Below, in pieces: positions 22,600 through 32,231 of a stretch of 64,000 bases of DNA. The translations under genes and the position numbers were made by a program. How positions within the stretch are numbered: the stretch's first letter is position 1; every line of letters begins with the position of its first letter. The notes under the pieces were generated by a model. That model ran no database searches, was not told where the DNA came from, and worked only from the letters and a program-made list of their open reading frames with translations. This stretch comes from Paralteromonas sediminis (GTDB lineage: Bacteria > Pseudomonadota > Gammaproteobacteria > Enterobacterales > Alteromonadaceae). The stretch is from NCBI RefSeq assembly GCF_003820355.1, contig NZ_RPOK01000001.1, forward strand, positions 1,080,847 through 1,144,846, written 5' to 3'.

Positions 22600-24804
22600 A
22601 TGAAAGGTACCGGTCTGCAATCGCTAGTTGCCATGCGAGGCATAGAAACAGAATATGTAGATGCATGGGGAGAGCCTGCAACAATTTCAACGCTAAGTCA
22701 GGAAAAACTGTTGGGTGCGCTGGGCTTGGACACAAGTAATGAGGAATCGATTGCAGCGGCACTTGATGCCCATCACAGAAAACACTGGCAAAGAGTACTT
22801 GCCCCCGTCACCGTGGTGCGGAGCAATCAGGCGTTTTCATTTACAATTAGTTTACCCATTCAGCATGTAAACGACCAAGTGGTTGCTGAAATCAGTTGTG
22901 AGGATGGCAGTCAGCATCAATTTGCTTTTACGCCTGTAGAGGGCAAGTTACTTGCCTCAACCACCCTTGACGAGCACGAATACCAACTTTATGAAATTTT
23001 ATTACCAGACGATATATGTTCAAAAATCGCAATGGGTTACCACTCGGTTTCGATAGCAAGTGATAGTTATAACGCGCAACCAATGCGCTTTATTGTTGCT
23101 CCAGAGACCTGTTATAAGCCGGAAATAATCAAACAGGGTAAAAAAGCCTGGGGACTCAGTGTTCAGTTGTATTGTTTGCGCAGTCAGAACAACTGGGGTA
23201 TTGGCGACTTCGGTGATTTAAAAAAACTGGTTGCTGATTCAGCACAACGAGGAGCTGACTTCATTGGGCTCAATCCCATTCATGCACTATATCCCGCTGA
23301 CCCTGAGGCCTGTAGCCCTTATGGACCGTCATCCAGACGATGGTTAAATTACCTGTATATCGATGTTACAGCGATTGAAGGGTATGACTCTCCTGCGGTG
23401 CAGGCGATTGTGCAATCTGATGACTTCCAAACGCGGTTAGCGCATTCTCGGGCTGCCGAGTGGGTCGATTATGCCAGTGTCACTGCAATCAAGCTCGAAG
23501 CGCTTACGGCCCTATTTGAACAATACAATGCCAAGTACTTAACTAAAAATACACGCCAGAATAAGGCTTTCAAAGCATTTGTCGCTGAGGGTGGTGAGAG
23601 CCTCGAAATGTTGGCGGTTTATGATGCGTTGCAGGCCGACCTCAAGCAATCAGGTAAAGAAAGTTGGGGGTGGCCGGTATTCCCCGACGACCTCAATGAA
23701 TTTCAAAAGCCTGCAGTGGCTAAGTTTAAAAAGGCCCACGCTAAAAACGTGAAGTTTTATCTGTTTTTACAATGGCAAGCTGCACTTCAACTGGAAGATG
23801 CACAGGCTGAAGCTGAGCGGGTAGGGATGACCATCGGGCTATACCGCGATTTGGCAGTGGGTGTGAGTGAGGGATCCGCAGAAATTTGGGGCAACAAAGA
23901 CCTGTATTGCACCCAAGCCAGTGTCGGGGCGCCCCCTGATATTTTGGGGCCGTTGGGACAAAATTGGGGTCTTCCGCCGATGGACCCTGAAAAGCTTTAC
24001 GACCAACAGTATCAGCCTATCATCGATCTTTTTTCTGCCAATATGGCGTCTTCGGGAGCCTTGCGTATTGATCACGTTATGGCACTCCTACGTTTATGGT
24101 GGGTGGTGAAAGGGGATGACGCGAAAGAGGGCGGTTATATCAATTATCCCGTCGATGATCTTTTGGGTATTCTTGCGCTTGAGAGTCAGCGTAACCAAAG
24201 TCTGGTAATTGGTGAGGACCTAGGTACAGTGCCAGAGGCTATTCGTTCGAAACTGGCAGACAACGGCATATATTCATATCGCGTTTTCTTCTTTGAACAG
24301 GCTGAGGATGGTGGCTTCTTTTCACCGTCTCATTATCCTGAGCAGTCAATGGCAACGTTAACCACACATGATATGCCCACCCTCATTGGATTTTGGCATT
24401 GTCTAGATCTTGAACTGGGCAAAGAGCTTGGCTTGTATCCGACTGAAGAGATTCTGAGTGTGTTGTACAAGGACAGGCATAAAAACAAACAGGCTATTCT
24501 TGATACGTTGCACGGCCACGGCTCTGTAGGGAGTGATGTAGGCTCTGATGTAAATGTGACGGGAATGACCACCGCGCTGAATTATGGCATGCAGATACAT
24601 ATGGCTACAGGGTCTAGTGCACTTCTCAGCTTGCAACTGGAAGACTGGCTACAAATGGACAAACCGGTCAATATACCAGGTACATTTAGGGAATATCCTA
24701 ACTGGAAAAGAAAGTTAAGTCGCAACTTGGAGGATATTTTTGATGATCCGCAAATTAATGCACTGGCTGCGAAGCTGACCGATGCAAGAAGAAAAGCCGA
24801 GTAA
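22600..24804 (+). CDS. malQ: 4-alpha-glucanotransferase (amylomaltase)
   Basis: MalQ transfers alpha-1,4-glucan segments between maltodextrins in the cytoplasm (GH77). The 734-aa protein has an N-terminal MalQ-type domain (about 1-150) and a GH77 barrel with SVQLYCLRSQNNWGIGDFGD, CSPYGPSSRRWLNYLYIDV, the nucleophile Asp in ALRIDHVMALLRLWW, acid/base Glu in VIGEDLGTVPEAI, and LTTHDMPTLIGFW. Length suits the long gammaproteobacterial type. It begins malQ-glgB-glgX; a terminator separates it from glgB. Confidence 0.95.
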   Translation: MKGTGLQSLVAMRGIETEYVDAWGEPATISTLSQEKLLGALGLDTSNEESIAAALDAHHRKHWQRVLAPVTVVRSNQAFSFTISLPIQHVNDQVVAEISCEDGSQHQFAFTPVEGKLLASTTLDEHEYQLYEILLPDDICSKIAMGYHSVSIASDSYNAQPMRFIVAPETCYKPEIIKQGKKAWGLSVQLYCLRSQNNWGIGDFGDLKKLVADSAQRGADFIGLNPIHALYPADPEACSPYGPSSRRWLNYLYIDVTAIEGYDSPAVQAIVQSDDFQTRLAHSRAAEWVDYASVTAIKLEALTALFEQYNAKYLTKNTRQNKAFKAFVAEGGESLEMLAVYDALQADLKQSGKESWGWPVFPDDLNEFQKPAVAKFKKAHAKNVKFYLFLQWQAALQLEDAQAEAERVGMTIGLYRDLAVGVSEGSAEIWGNKDLYCTQASVGAPPDILGPLGQNWGLPPMDPEKLYDQQYQPIIDLFSANMASSGALRIDHVMALLRLWWVVKGDDAKEGGYINYPVDDLLGILALESQRNQSLVIGEDLGTVPEAIRSKLADNGIYSYRVFFFEQAEDGGFFSPSHYPEQSMATLTTHDMPTLIGFWHCLDLELGKELGLYPTEEILSVLYKDRHKNKQAILDTLHGHGSVGSDVGSDVNVTGMTTALNYGMQIHMATGSSALLSLQLEDWLQMDKPVNIPGTFREYPNWKRKLSRNLEDIFDDPQINALAAKLTDARRKAE

Positions 24805-24821
24805 TCGAAACTGAAATAAAA

Positions 24822-24845
24822 GGGGCTGCCACAAGGCAGCCTTTG
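24822..24845 (+). terminator. Terminator after malQ
   Basis: GGCTGCC, loop ACAA, GGCAGCC, then TTTGTATTT. It lies 17 bases past the malQ stop and is preceded by an A-rich run. Some read-through into glgB is possible since the T tract is broken. Confidence 0.8.
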
Positions 24846-24851
24846 TATTTA

Positions 24852-24878
24852 TGCGAAAAGGCTTACGCCTTTGTCGCA
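24852..24878 (+). promoter_or_regulatory. Second hairpin in the malQ-glgB gap
   Basis: TGCGAAAAGGC, loop TTAC, GCCTTTGTCGCA: an 11-bp stem with one bulged G, only six bases after the malQ terminator. There is no T tract after it; TATAAA follows at about 24885. It could be a protein-binding inverted repeat at the glgB promoter or a leader hairpin. Confidence 0.5.
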
Positions 24879-24915
24879 TTGTGATATAAAAACAAAAAAA
24901 GTCTAGGAATAACAC

Positions 24916-27090
24916 ATGTCGTACGTCCAACAACTAGCGCTGGCACAATGCAGCTCACCCTTTACCGTTCTGGGTGCCTCGTTTTCCAAGCAGTCTGCCA
25001 CAATCACTAGCTGGCAGCCTGGCGCAAAAAGCGTTAGTGTTGTGCTACAGGACGGCACGACCCAAACGCTAGCGTGCCAAGCTTCAGATGGCTTGTTTGG
25101 CGGTGCGATAAAAGGTTTGTCACAAGATTCTCTTTATAAACTTCGCGTTGAGACTGACGAAGGCTCCTTTGAGCGCTACGACCCTTATCAATTTCAGTCT
25201 GATGCCTATCATGCAGTGCATTTTATTGATCACTCTCCGCAAAATCTCTATTCACAGGGTGGCGCCCAGCAGGTAGACATTGAACTTGGCAGTAAAACCC
25301 TGAAGGGCACACGTTTTTGTGTGTATGCACCCAATGCCTCTGCGGTGTCTTTATTAGGTGACTTTAATTATTGGGATGGACGCTGTCATCCCATGCAAAA
25401 AACAGATTTAGGTTATTGGGTTTTGGTGATTCCCGAACTCGAACTGGGTACCCGATATAAGTATCAAATCAAAGACAGCCACAACAACACCTTACCACAC
25501 AAGGCAGACCCGCTAGGTTTTGCAGCAGAGCCTTATCCGTCTCATGCGTCGCTAACGTTCAATCACCACAGTTATCAATGGGGGGATGATGCCTGGATGG
25601 CGGCCAGGGAGCAACAAGACAAATACACACAGCCCATGAGTATCTATGAGGTGCACCTCGGTTCATGGAAGCGCCCGGGAGACAACGCCAATGGGTATTT
25701 AACTTACAAAGCACTGGCAGCAGAGTTGATTGCCTATGTCAAAGACATGAACTATACCCACATTGAGTTGCTTCCTGTCAGTGAGTTTCCATTTGATGGT
25801 TCGTGGGGATATCAGCCTGTTGGTATGTTTGCGCCTACGTGTAGGTTCGGTTCACCAGATGATTTTAAATATTTTGTCGACCAGTGTCATCAGCATGGTA
25901 TTGGTGTGATCATCGATTGGGTGCCTGCTCATTTCCCTGAAGACGGGCATGGTCTGGCGCGCTTTGACGGCAGCTGCGTTTATGAATATGAAGACCCAAA
26001 ACGCGGCTGGCACCCTGACTGGAACAGCTGTATTTATGATTTTGGTAAAGGAACGGTCAGACAGTTCTTAGTTGCCAGTGCGCTGTTTTGGCTAGACAAG
26101 TTCCATATTGATGGCCTACGCGTGGACGCTGTAGCTTCCATGTTATACCTAGACTATTCGAGAAATGACGGCGAATGGATACCCAATGTTGACGGTGGCA
26201 ATGAAAACTACGAGGCCATCAGTTTGCTGCGCTGGATGAATGAGGAAGTGTACAAGCACTTCCCTGGCGCGATGACAATCGCTGAGGAGTCGACGTCTTT
26301 CCCAAAAGTTTCGCGTCCGGTGTTTGATAATGGTCTGGGCTTTGGATTCAAGTGGAATATGGGGTGGATGCACGATTCACTGCATTACATCAGCAAAGAC
26401 CCCGCTTACCGAGTGTATCACCACAATGATATTACGTTTAGCATGGTGTATGCGTTTGATGAAAACTTTGTGCTGCCAATCTCTCATGATGAAGTCGTTC
26501 ACGGTAAGGGCAGTCTTATTGGCAAAATGCCAGGTGATGAGTGGCAACAGGCAGCGAACCATCGCTGTTATGCAGCATTCATGTTTGGTCATCCAGGTAA
26601 AAAGCTTAACTTTATGGGGTGTGAGTTTGGTCAATCAGCCGAGTGGAACCATGACAGTTCACTTGACTGGCACCTTCTCGCTTACCCAAAACACGAAGGC
26701 CTACAGCATCTCTATCGTGACTTAAATGCGCTGTATAAATCCTATCCTGCATTACATGAAGGCGATAATGTGAGTTCAGGTTTTGAATGGATCGACCACA
26801 GTAATGCCGAACAGTCAGCATTGTCTTTTGTGCGAAAAAATCGGGATAACACCCAGTCCGTTTATGTCACCTGTAACTTTACACCTGTACCACGCCATCA
26901 CTTCAGACTCGGTGTTAATGAGCCAGGCGAATATCAAGTGATTCTGAACTCAGATTCCGCCAAATATTGGGGCAGTGATTTTCCTATCCAACAGCATGTA
27001 GTAGCAGAGCAGGTGGGTATGCATGACAGGGCGTATTCTATCGAATTGGATATCCCACCACTTGCCACCTTGTTTTTGTTAAAAGTGTAG
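24916..27090 (+). CDS. glgB: 1,4-alpha-glucan branching enzyme
   Basis: GlgB introduces alpha-1,6 branches into glycogen (GH13_9). The 724-aa protein has N-terminal carbohydrate modules (about 1-110 and 115-215, with SLLGDFNYWDGRCHPM), then the barrel with IYEVHLGSWKRPGDN, HIELLPVSEFPFDGSWGYQ, nucleophile Asp in IDGLRVDAVASMLYLDYSR, acid Glu in TIAEESTSFP, and PISHDEVVHGKGSL. Only three bases separate it from glgX, so the two are translated together. No glgC or glgA is in the window. Confidence 0.97.
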   Translation: MSYVQQLALAQCSSPFTVLGASFSKQSATITSWQPGAKSVSVVLQDGTTQTLACQASDGLFGGAIKGLSQDSLYKLRVETDEGSFERYDPYQFQSDAYHAVHFIDHSPQNLYSQGGAQQVDIELGSKTLKGTRFCVYAPNASAVSLLGDFNYWDGRCHPMQKTDLGYWVLVIPELELGTRYKYQIKDSHNNTLPHKADPLGFAAEPYPSHASLTFNHHSYQWGDDAWMAAREQQDKYTQPMSIYEVHLGSWKRPGDNANGYLTYKALAAELIAYVKDMNYTHIELLPVSEFPFDGSWGYQPVGMFAPTCRFGSPDDFKYFVDQCHQHGIGVIIDWVPAHFPEDGHGLARFDGSCVYEYEDPKRGWHPDWNSCIYDFGKGTVRQFLVASALFWLDKFHIDGLRVDAVASMLYLDYSRNDGEWIPNVDGGNENYEAISLLRWMNEEVYKHFPGAMTIAEESTSFPKVSRPVFDNGLGFGFKWNMGWMHDSLHYISKDPAYRVYHHNDITFSMVYAFDENFVLPISHDEVVHGKGSLIGKMPGDEWQQAANHRCYAAFMFGHPGKKLNFMGCEFGQSAEWNHDSSLDWHLLAYPKHEGLQHLYRDLNALYKSYPALHEGDNVSSGFEWIDHSNAEQSALSFVRKNRDNTQSVYVTCNFTPVPRHHFRLGVNEPGEYQVILNSDSAKYWGSDFPIQQHVVAEQVGMHDRAYSIELDIPPLATLFLLKV

Positions 27091-27093
27091 CAA

Positions 27094-29160
27094 ATGGGCA
27101 TAACAGCTAGTTCAGGTTTCCCTTACCCTTTAGGAGCCAGTGTTACAGCTAACGGCGTTAATTTTGCAGTAACCTGTTACCACGCCGAGGCGGTCTATGT
27201 CTGCCTTTTTCACCAGGATACAGAAGAACTCCTTGCCCGGCACCTACTGCCAGCTAAAACGGGGGATGTGTGGCATGGCGAAATTGCTGGCGTGCCGGTT
27301 GGGCAGTTGTATGGATATGAAGTTGCACGCAAAAAAGACGATAAGAATGCACGTCGCTTACTGATTGACCCCTATGCCAAAAGATTAAGCCGTCCACAAC
27401 AATACATTGCACGGCAATATAGTGAAAACAGCCAGTTTATGATTGCTAAATCAGTGGTTGTTGATAACAACGCAGACAATATTTCTCAACGGCCTGAAAA
27501 AGTCGCCGTCAGAGCGTCGAAGCGGATTATTTATGAGGCGCATGTAAAAGGGCTAAGTCAACGGCATCCTGACGTCCCCGAGCAGGAGCGAGGTACTTAT
27601 CTGGGGGCTTCACACCCAGCGGTTATTAACCATATAAAACAGCTTGGCGTGACTTGTGTGCAGTTTATGCCGCTATTTGCTTTTATGCCAGAGCCCTATA
27701 TTACCGCTAAAGGTCTGACAAATTACTGGGGCTATAACCCTTTTACCTTCTTCGCGCCTGAACCTCGTTATGCGGTGAGCAATGCACTTCAAGAATGCAG
27801 GCAAATGGTTGATGCTTATCATGCTGCAGGCATTGAAGTTATTCTTGATGTTGTTTTCAACCACACGGCTGAAGGGGGCGAAGACGGACCGAATTTATCT
27901 TTTAGGGGGTTGCTAACCGACGAGGTCTACCTAAAAATAAAAGACAAAACGGGCAAGCAGCATTACGCCAATTATTCAGGATGTGGTAACACGGTGGACA
28001 CGTCACATCCCTTTATGTTCAATTACATCTTAGACGCCATGCGTTTCTGGCTGACAGAAATGCGTGTTGATGGATTCCGCTTTGATCTGGCTCCTTGTGT
28101 AGGTCGAGAGCCACATAGCTTTAATCGCCACTCAGGGTTGATTAAAGCCATGTTACAAGACCCTACCATCAAGCAGGCTGTGCTTATCGCTGAGCCCTGG
28201 GATATGGGGCCTGACGGCTATCAATTAGGTGCCTTTCCCTATCCTTGGTTTGAGGTAAATGATAAGTTTCGGGATACGGTAAGAGCCTTTTGGCGCGGCG
28301 ATGCAGGGCTGATCGGTGATTTTGCTACACGGATAATGGGCTCACGCGACTGCTTTCACAAGCATAGCCGGCCTGTTGTCTCCAGTATCAATAACATAAC
28401 TTACCATGATGGGTTTACCCTGCATGATTTGGTGACCTACAACGAAAAACACAACCTAGCCAATGGTGAAGAAAATCGCGATGGCCACAGCCACAATTTG
28501 TCATGGAATTGTGGTGTTGAAGGTGAAACACAGGACAGCAAGATAATAGCGCTTCGCGAAAAGCAAAAGCGCAACCTGTTTGCCACATTACTGTTGTCCC
28601 AAGGTACGCCTCACATGGTTGCAGGTGATGAAATGGGGCGAACCCAATTGGGTAACAATAATGCGTACTGCCAGGACAACGACATGAGTTGGTTGCAATG
28701 GGAGTTGGACAAAACAAAACAGGATTTTATGGATTTCTGTAAAACCGTTATTGCGCTTCGTCAATCCAGTCAGTTGTTGGGAAATCTTCATCTAGAAGAC
28801 GACACTTTCACCGACTACACCAATGCTGACTTCGTTAACTGGTATAAACCTGATGGCACGGATAAGGCATCTGAAGACTGGCAGATAAAACACAATCGTG
28901 CATTTGCACTGGAATTGCGCTGTGCTGATGCGTACAAAGAAGAAAATGAGCACTGGTTAATTTGTGTTAATGCGAGCGACAATGATGTCCGTTTCCATTT
29001 GCCGACATTGCCACAAGGCGGAGGTTGGCATCTCAGGTTGGATACCCGTTACAGTACTATTGCAGAGCAGCCTCACGTTTGCATGCAACAGGTTTTTCTA
29101 CAACAAGGCAAATCTTTAGTTTTATTTTCCTATCAGCAACCATTAACAAAACTTCCATGA
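27094..29160 (+). CDS. glgX: Glycogen debranching protein GlgX
   Basis: GlgX hydrolyses alpha-1,6 branches, mainly in phosphorylase-limit glycogen (GH13_11, isoamylase type). The 688-aa protein shows the N-terminal CBM48 start GFPYPLGASVTANGVNFAV, IIYEAHVKGLSQRHPDVP, LTNYWGYNPFTFFAPEPRYA, nucleophile Asp in VDGFRFDLAPCVGREP, acid Glu in VLIAEPWDMGPDGYQ, and NITYHDGFTLHDLVTYN. It follows glgB by three bases. Together with malQ and glgB it makes a glucan-remodelling set next to the glucose catabolic operon. Its 3' end carries the likely gnd promoter. Confidence 0.96.
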   Translation: MGITASSGFPYPLGASVTANGVNFAVTCYHAEAVYVCLFHQDTEELLARHLLPAKTGDVWHGEIAGVPVGQLYGYEVARKKDDKNARRLLIDPYAKRLSRPQQYIARQYSENSQFMIAKSVVVDNNADNISQRPEKVAVRASKRIIYEAHVKGLSQRHPDVPEQERGTYLGASHPAVINHIKQLGVTCVQFMPLFAFMPEPYITAKGLTNYWGYNPFTFFAPEPRYAVSNALQECRQMVDAYHAAGIEVILDVVFNHTAEGGEDGPNLSFRGLLTDEVYLKIKDKTGKQHYANYSGCGNTVDTSHPFMFNYILDAMRFWLTEMRVDGFRFDLAPCVGREPHSFNRHSGLIKAMLQDPTIKQAVLIAEPWDMGPDGYQLGAFPYPWFEVNDKFRDTVRAFWRGDAGLIGDFATRIMGSRDCFHKHSRPVVSSINNITYHDGFTLHDLVTYNEKHNLANGEENRDGHSHNLSWNCGVEGETQDSKIIALREKQKRNLFATLLLSQGTPHMVAGDEMGRTQLGNNNAYCQDNDMSWLQWELDKTKQDFMDFCKTVIALRQSSQLLGNLHLEDDTFTDYTNADFVNWYKPDGTDKASEDWQIKHNRAFALELRCADAYKEENEHWLICVNASDNDVRFHLPTLPQGGGWHLRLDTRYSTIAEQPHVCMQQVFLQQGKSLVLFSYQQPLTKLP

Positions 29161-29172
29161 CAGTGGTATGAT
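29143..29172 (+). promoter_or_regulatory. Candidate gnd promoter overlapping the glgX 3' end
   Basis: TTAACA (5/6), 18 bases, TATGAT (5/6). The predicted start near 29179 leaves a short leader and favours a gnd start at 29203 over 29191. Confidence 0.55.
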
Positions 29173-29202
29173 CGCGGCCCATCACAATCAATGAGACTGG
29201 GT

Positions 29203-30753
29203 ATGCAACACGCCACAACTTCAACTCCTTCTACTGAACAGTGCGATATCGGCTTTATTGGCCTTGGTGTTATGGGTAAAAACCTCACCTTAAACTTGGC
29301 TGATAATGGCTACCGTATTGCCTGCTTCGACCTCGATCAGGAAAAAGTCGACAGCATTTTAGCAACAGACAAAGAAGAAAGGGGCGACCTGCCAGCCAGA
29401 ATTGTGGGGTGCAAATCATATACTGAGCTCTTGAGTAAGTTAGCTGCACCGCACCTGATAATTTTATCTGTACCTGCAGGTGAGCCAGTCGATCATGTTT
29501 GTCATCATTTAATTGACGCAGGTATACAACCTGACGATATCGTGATTGATACAGGAAACAGCCTGTGGACCGATTCTGTTAACCGCGAAGCCCAGTACAA
29601 AGGAAAGTTTATCTTCTTTTCTACTGCTGTGAGTGGCGGTGAAGTGGGTGCTAGATTTGGACCTTCTTTAATGCCCTCAGGCGACCCTTACGCCTGGACC
29701 CGTATTGAGCCTGTGATGCAAGCCATAGCAGCAAAAGTAGACCCGAACACGGGTAAGCCCATTGAATCAAATACGCCGGGTCAACCTGTTAAAGAAGGTG
29801 AGCCCTGTGCAACTTACATTGGTCCAGTTGGGGCTGGGCACTACGTAAAAATGGTACACAACGGAATAGAGTACGCAGATATGCAGCTTATTTGTGAGGT
29901 GTATCATGTCATGCGTGTGGCGCTTGGCATGTCTCCCTCAGAAATTGCCGATGTGTTCAGTGAATGGAATCAGGGTGAACTAAATAGCTACCTCATTGAA
30001 ATCAGTGCCGAGGTGTTACGTCAGCGCGACGACGAGTCGGACGGGCCACTTGTTGATGTAATTATGGACAAAGCCGGTCAGAAAGGCACTGGGTTGTGGA
30101 CTGCCGTCAGCGCCCTTCAGGTAGGAAGTCCAGCGCAGACTATTACACAAGCTGTCTTTGCCAGAAGTATATCCAGTCTTAAATCTGAGCGTGTTCAGGC
30201 CAGTGAATGTTTGACAGGCCCAGACAATAAGACATTGTCCGATCAAGAAAAGCAAGCTTGGATCAGCGAGCTCAAACACGCCCTATATTGTTCAAAGATA
30301 TGTGCCTATGCGCAAGGATTCCAATTGATGGCAATGGCCGGTAAAGAGCACGGATGGAAATTGGATTTTGCTGAGATTGCCAAAATTTGGCGTGCAGGCT
30401 GCATTATTCGTGCAGTATTTTTGCAGTCAATTACTAAGGCATATGAAAATAATGATCAGTTGGCTAATTTGCTGCTTGACCCCTTCTTTGCTAATCAGAT
30501 AACACGTTATCAGCAGGATTGGCGCACTGCCTTGTCGAAGGCCGTAATGGCAGGTATACCCTGTCCTGCGATGACATCTGCGATCAGCTACTACGATGCT
30601 TATCGCACGTCAGTATTACCAGCCAACCTGTTACAAGGCCAACGAGATTTCTTTGGCGCGCATACGTTTGAACGAACTGATAAGCAGCCAGGGAAAAAAT
30701 ACCACGTAGAGTGGAGTGATCCTAATCGCCCTATTGTCCCAATTAAACGGTAG
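29203..30753 (+). CDS. gnd: 6-phosphogluconate dehydrogenase, decarboxylating
   Basis: Gnd oxidatively decarboxylates 6-phosphogluconate to ribulose-5-phosphate (pentose phosphate pathway). I start at the ATG at 29203 (MQHATTSTPSTEQCDIGFIG), which is 516 aa and has GAGACTGG just upstream; an ATG four codons earlier lacks a ribosome site and sits close to the predicted transcript start. Motifs are GFIGLGVMGKNLTLNLADNG, VSGGEVGARFGPSLMPSG, GHYVKMVHNGIEYADMQLI and KAGQKGTGLWTAVSALQVG. It is somewhat longer than E. coli Gnd (468 aa); the region around 29745-29800 (KVDPNTGKPIESNTPGQPVK) looks like an insertion. Confidence 0.95.
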   Translation: MQHATTSTPSTEQCDIGFIGLGVMGKNLTLNLADNGYRIACFDLDQEKVDSILATDKEERGDLPARIVGCKSYTELLSKLAAPHLIILSVPAGEPVDHVCHHLIDAGIQPDDIVIDTGNSLWTDSVNREAQYKGKFIFFSTAVSGGEVGARFGPSLMPSGDPYAWTRIEPVMQAIAAKVDPNTGKPIESNTPGQPVKEGEPCATYIGPVGAGHYVKMVHNGIEYADMQLICEVYHVMRVALGMSPSEIADVFSEWNQGELNSYLIEISAEVLRQRDDESDGPLVDVIMDKAGQKGTGLWTAVSALQVGSPAQTITQAVFARSISSLKSERVQASECLTGPDNKTLSDQEKQAWISELKHALYCSKICAYAQGFQLMAMAGKEHGWKLDFAEIAKIWRAGCIIRAVFLQSITKAYENNDQLANLLLDPFFANQITRYQQDWRTALSKAVMAGIPCPAMTSAISYYDAYRTSVLPANLLQGQRDFFGAHTFERTDKQPGKKYHVEWSDPNRPIVPIKR

Positions 30754-30774
30754 CATGGGAGAAGGGGCGTTAAG

Positions 30775-31155
30775 ATGAAAACAGAAAAAGAATGGCTGGC
30801 ACAACTCGACGAAGACGCTTATCGTGTCACTCGCATGAAAGGCACTGAGCGTCCGTTTACCGGAAAGTGGTTAGACGAACAACGAGAAGGCCAATACACC
30901 TGTATCTGTTGTGACGCGCCCTTGTTTTCATCGCAAACAAAATTTGACGCTGGTTGCGGCTGGCCCTCGTTTTACGCGCAGTCGGATGATGATAATGTAA
31001 TATATCGGCCTGATGACAGTCACGGCATGCAAAGAACTGAGATCGTTTGCAAACAATGTGATGCGCACCTTGGCCATGTGTTTCCGGATGGCCCCGCGCC
31101 AACGGGTCAGCGTTACTGCGTAAATTCGGTTTCCTTAGATTTTAAACCGAAATAA
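30775..31155 (+). CDS. msrB: Peptide-methionine (R)-S-oxide reductase MsrB
   Basis: MsrB repairs the R-epimer of methionine sulfoxide using thioredoxin. The 126-aa protein has zinc Cys pairs C43/C46 (CICC) and C92/C95 (CKQC), a likely resolving Cys61 in DAGCGWPSF, the [10 protein letters not shown] core and catalytic Cys115 in [11 protein letters not shown]. The start ATG follows GAGAAGGGGCG. It is 21 bases after gnd and may be cotranscribed with it. Confidence 0.97.
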   Translation: MKTEKEWLAQLDEDAYRVTRMKGTERPFTGKWLDEQREGQYTCICCDAPLFSSQTKFDAGCGWPSFYAQSDDDNVIYRPDDSHGMQRTEIVCKQCDAHLGHVFPDGPAPTGQRYCVNSVSLDFKPK

Positions 31156-31198
31156 TTACTTTTTTATTATGTAATAAAGTTTCAATTAGAGGTGGCTT

Positions 31199-32038
31199 TT
31201 ATTTAAGACGCCACAGTCCTAATCGGTCAGCATTAAAAGCCCCGTCGTTAATCGCCGCCTCCACGTCCCAAGCAATGCCTTCTAGACGCTCATAATTGAC
31301 AGGGGCTAACAGAAGTGGGCGTGTGCGAGCGAGTGCCTGCTGACCCATTTCGTTAACTTCAGCATACACGTTTGCCCATACATAAGCAGAAGCGTAGCGT
31401 TCATCATCCAGATTGACAGTAACCAGACTCTCGAACAACATAGGGTCAACATCATCGACATCGTCGTAGTAGGAAAGGGCCTTGTATAGTGATTTGCGCG
31501 CGGCTTCATTATCTCGTTTGAGGTGAATGCTGGCAGCCTTTATCCAAAGGTCAGCAGAATCAAAATTACCCTGTCTGGCTTGAGCCAGGAACCGCTTTCT
31601 GGCGCTGTCATCATTATTTCTTGACCAGTGATAATAAAGCAAATAAGGGTCGTTGGTGTCTTTAGTCTGACGAATGAGTTTTTTCTGAGCATCAATCGCC
31701 GTCAGCAGGCCTTGCATGCGATTGGCCTCTTTTTCACGATACTTGATATGACGAATACCTGCCGCTTTTTCAATGCAGGCTTCATAAGCTTCGTAGTGCT
31801 TGAGCAGAGTATAAATATGGGAATCGGTTGTCACATTTAAATGGTCGTAGCGGTGCCGGATGATTTCGGCTTTTTCCGCGCGGCACCATCCATCTTCGTT
31901 TAGTCCAGCACAAATGTCCGGATTGGTTTCGCATATAGTGGGAATGGTCGGTTTAAATAAGTCGTCACATCCAAACAGCAAAAGCGTACTAATAAATATT
32001 AATAGGAACTGCGATTGTGTAGAAAATTTACCAACCAT
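31199..32038 (-). CDS. DUF2989-family putative lipoprotein
   Basis: This protein is of unknown function and belongs, by sequence pattern, to DUF2989 of Alteromonadales/Vibrionales. The ATG at 32038 gives a clear lipoprotein signal peptide with lipobox LLFGC (Cys24) and has GAAGGGAA upstream; a longer frame to 32110 would bury the signal peptide. The mature 256 residues include an early Cys-rich segment (PTICETNPDICAGLNEDGWC) and a mostly helical, TPR/SEL1-like body (ARQGNFDSADLWIKAASIHL and following). It is probably anchored in the outer membrane facing the periplasm. It is divergent from the long GAPDH gene, with no functional link evident. Confidence 0.85.
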   Translation of the reverse strand: MVGKFSTQSQFLLIFISTLLLFGCDDLFKPTIPTICETNPDICAGLNEDGWCRAEKAEIIRHRYDHLNVTTDSHIYTLLKHYEAYEACIEKAAGIRHIKYREKEANRMQGLLTAIDAQKKLIRQTKDTNDPYLLYYHWSRNNDDSARKRFLAQARQGNFDSADLWIKAASIHLKRDNEAARKSLYKALSYYDDVDDVDPMLFESLVTVNLDDERYASAYVWANVYAEVNEMGQQALARTRPLLLAPVNYERLEGIAWDVEAAINDGAFNADRLGLWRLK

Positions 32039-32231
32039 TTGGCCAGTTCCCTTCTTTTTCGGTAAGTTTTTGAAAGATTTCGACAATTTGGAGAAAAGCC
32101 TAAGTTTCATTAGAATAGCGCCGTTTTGACAGATATGCGATTACTGACACCTCTTATCCTACACAAAAAAACAGTAGTTGTGGTATCCCGTCACAAGATA
32201 AATATGTTGTTAACTTTTCAAAGGCGAAACT

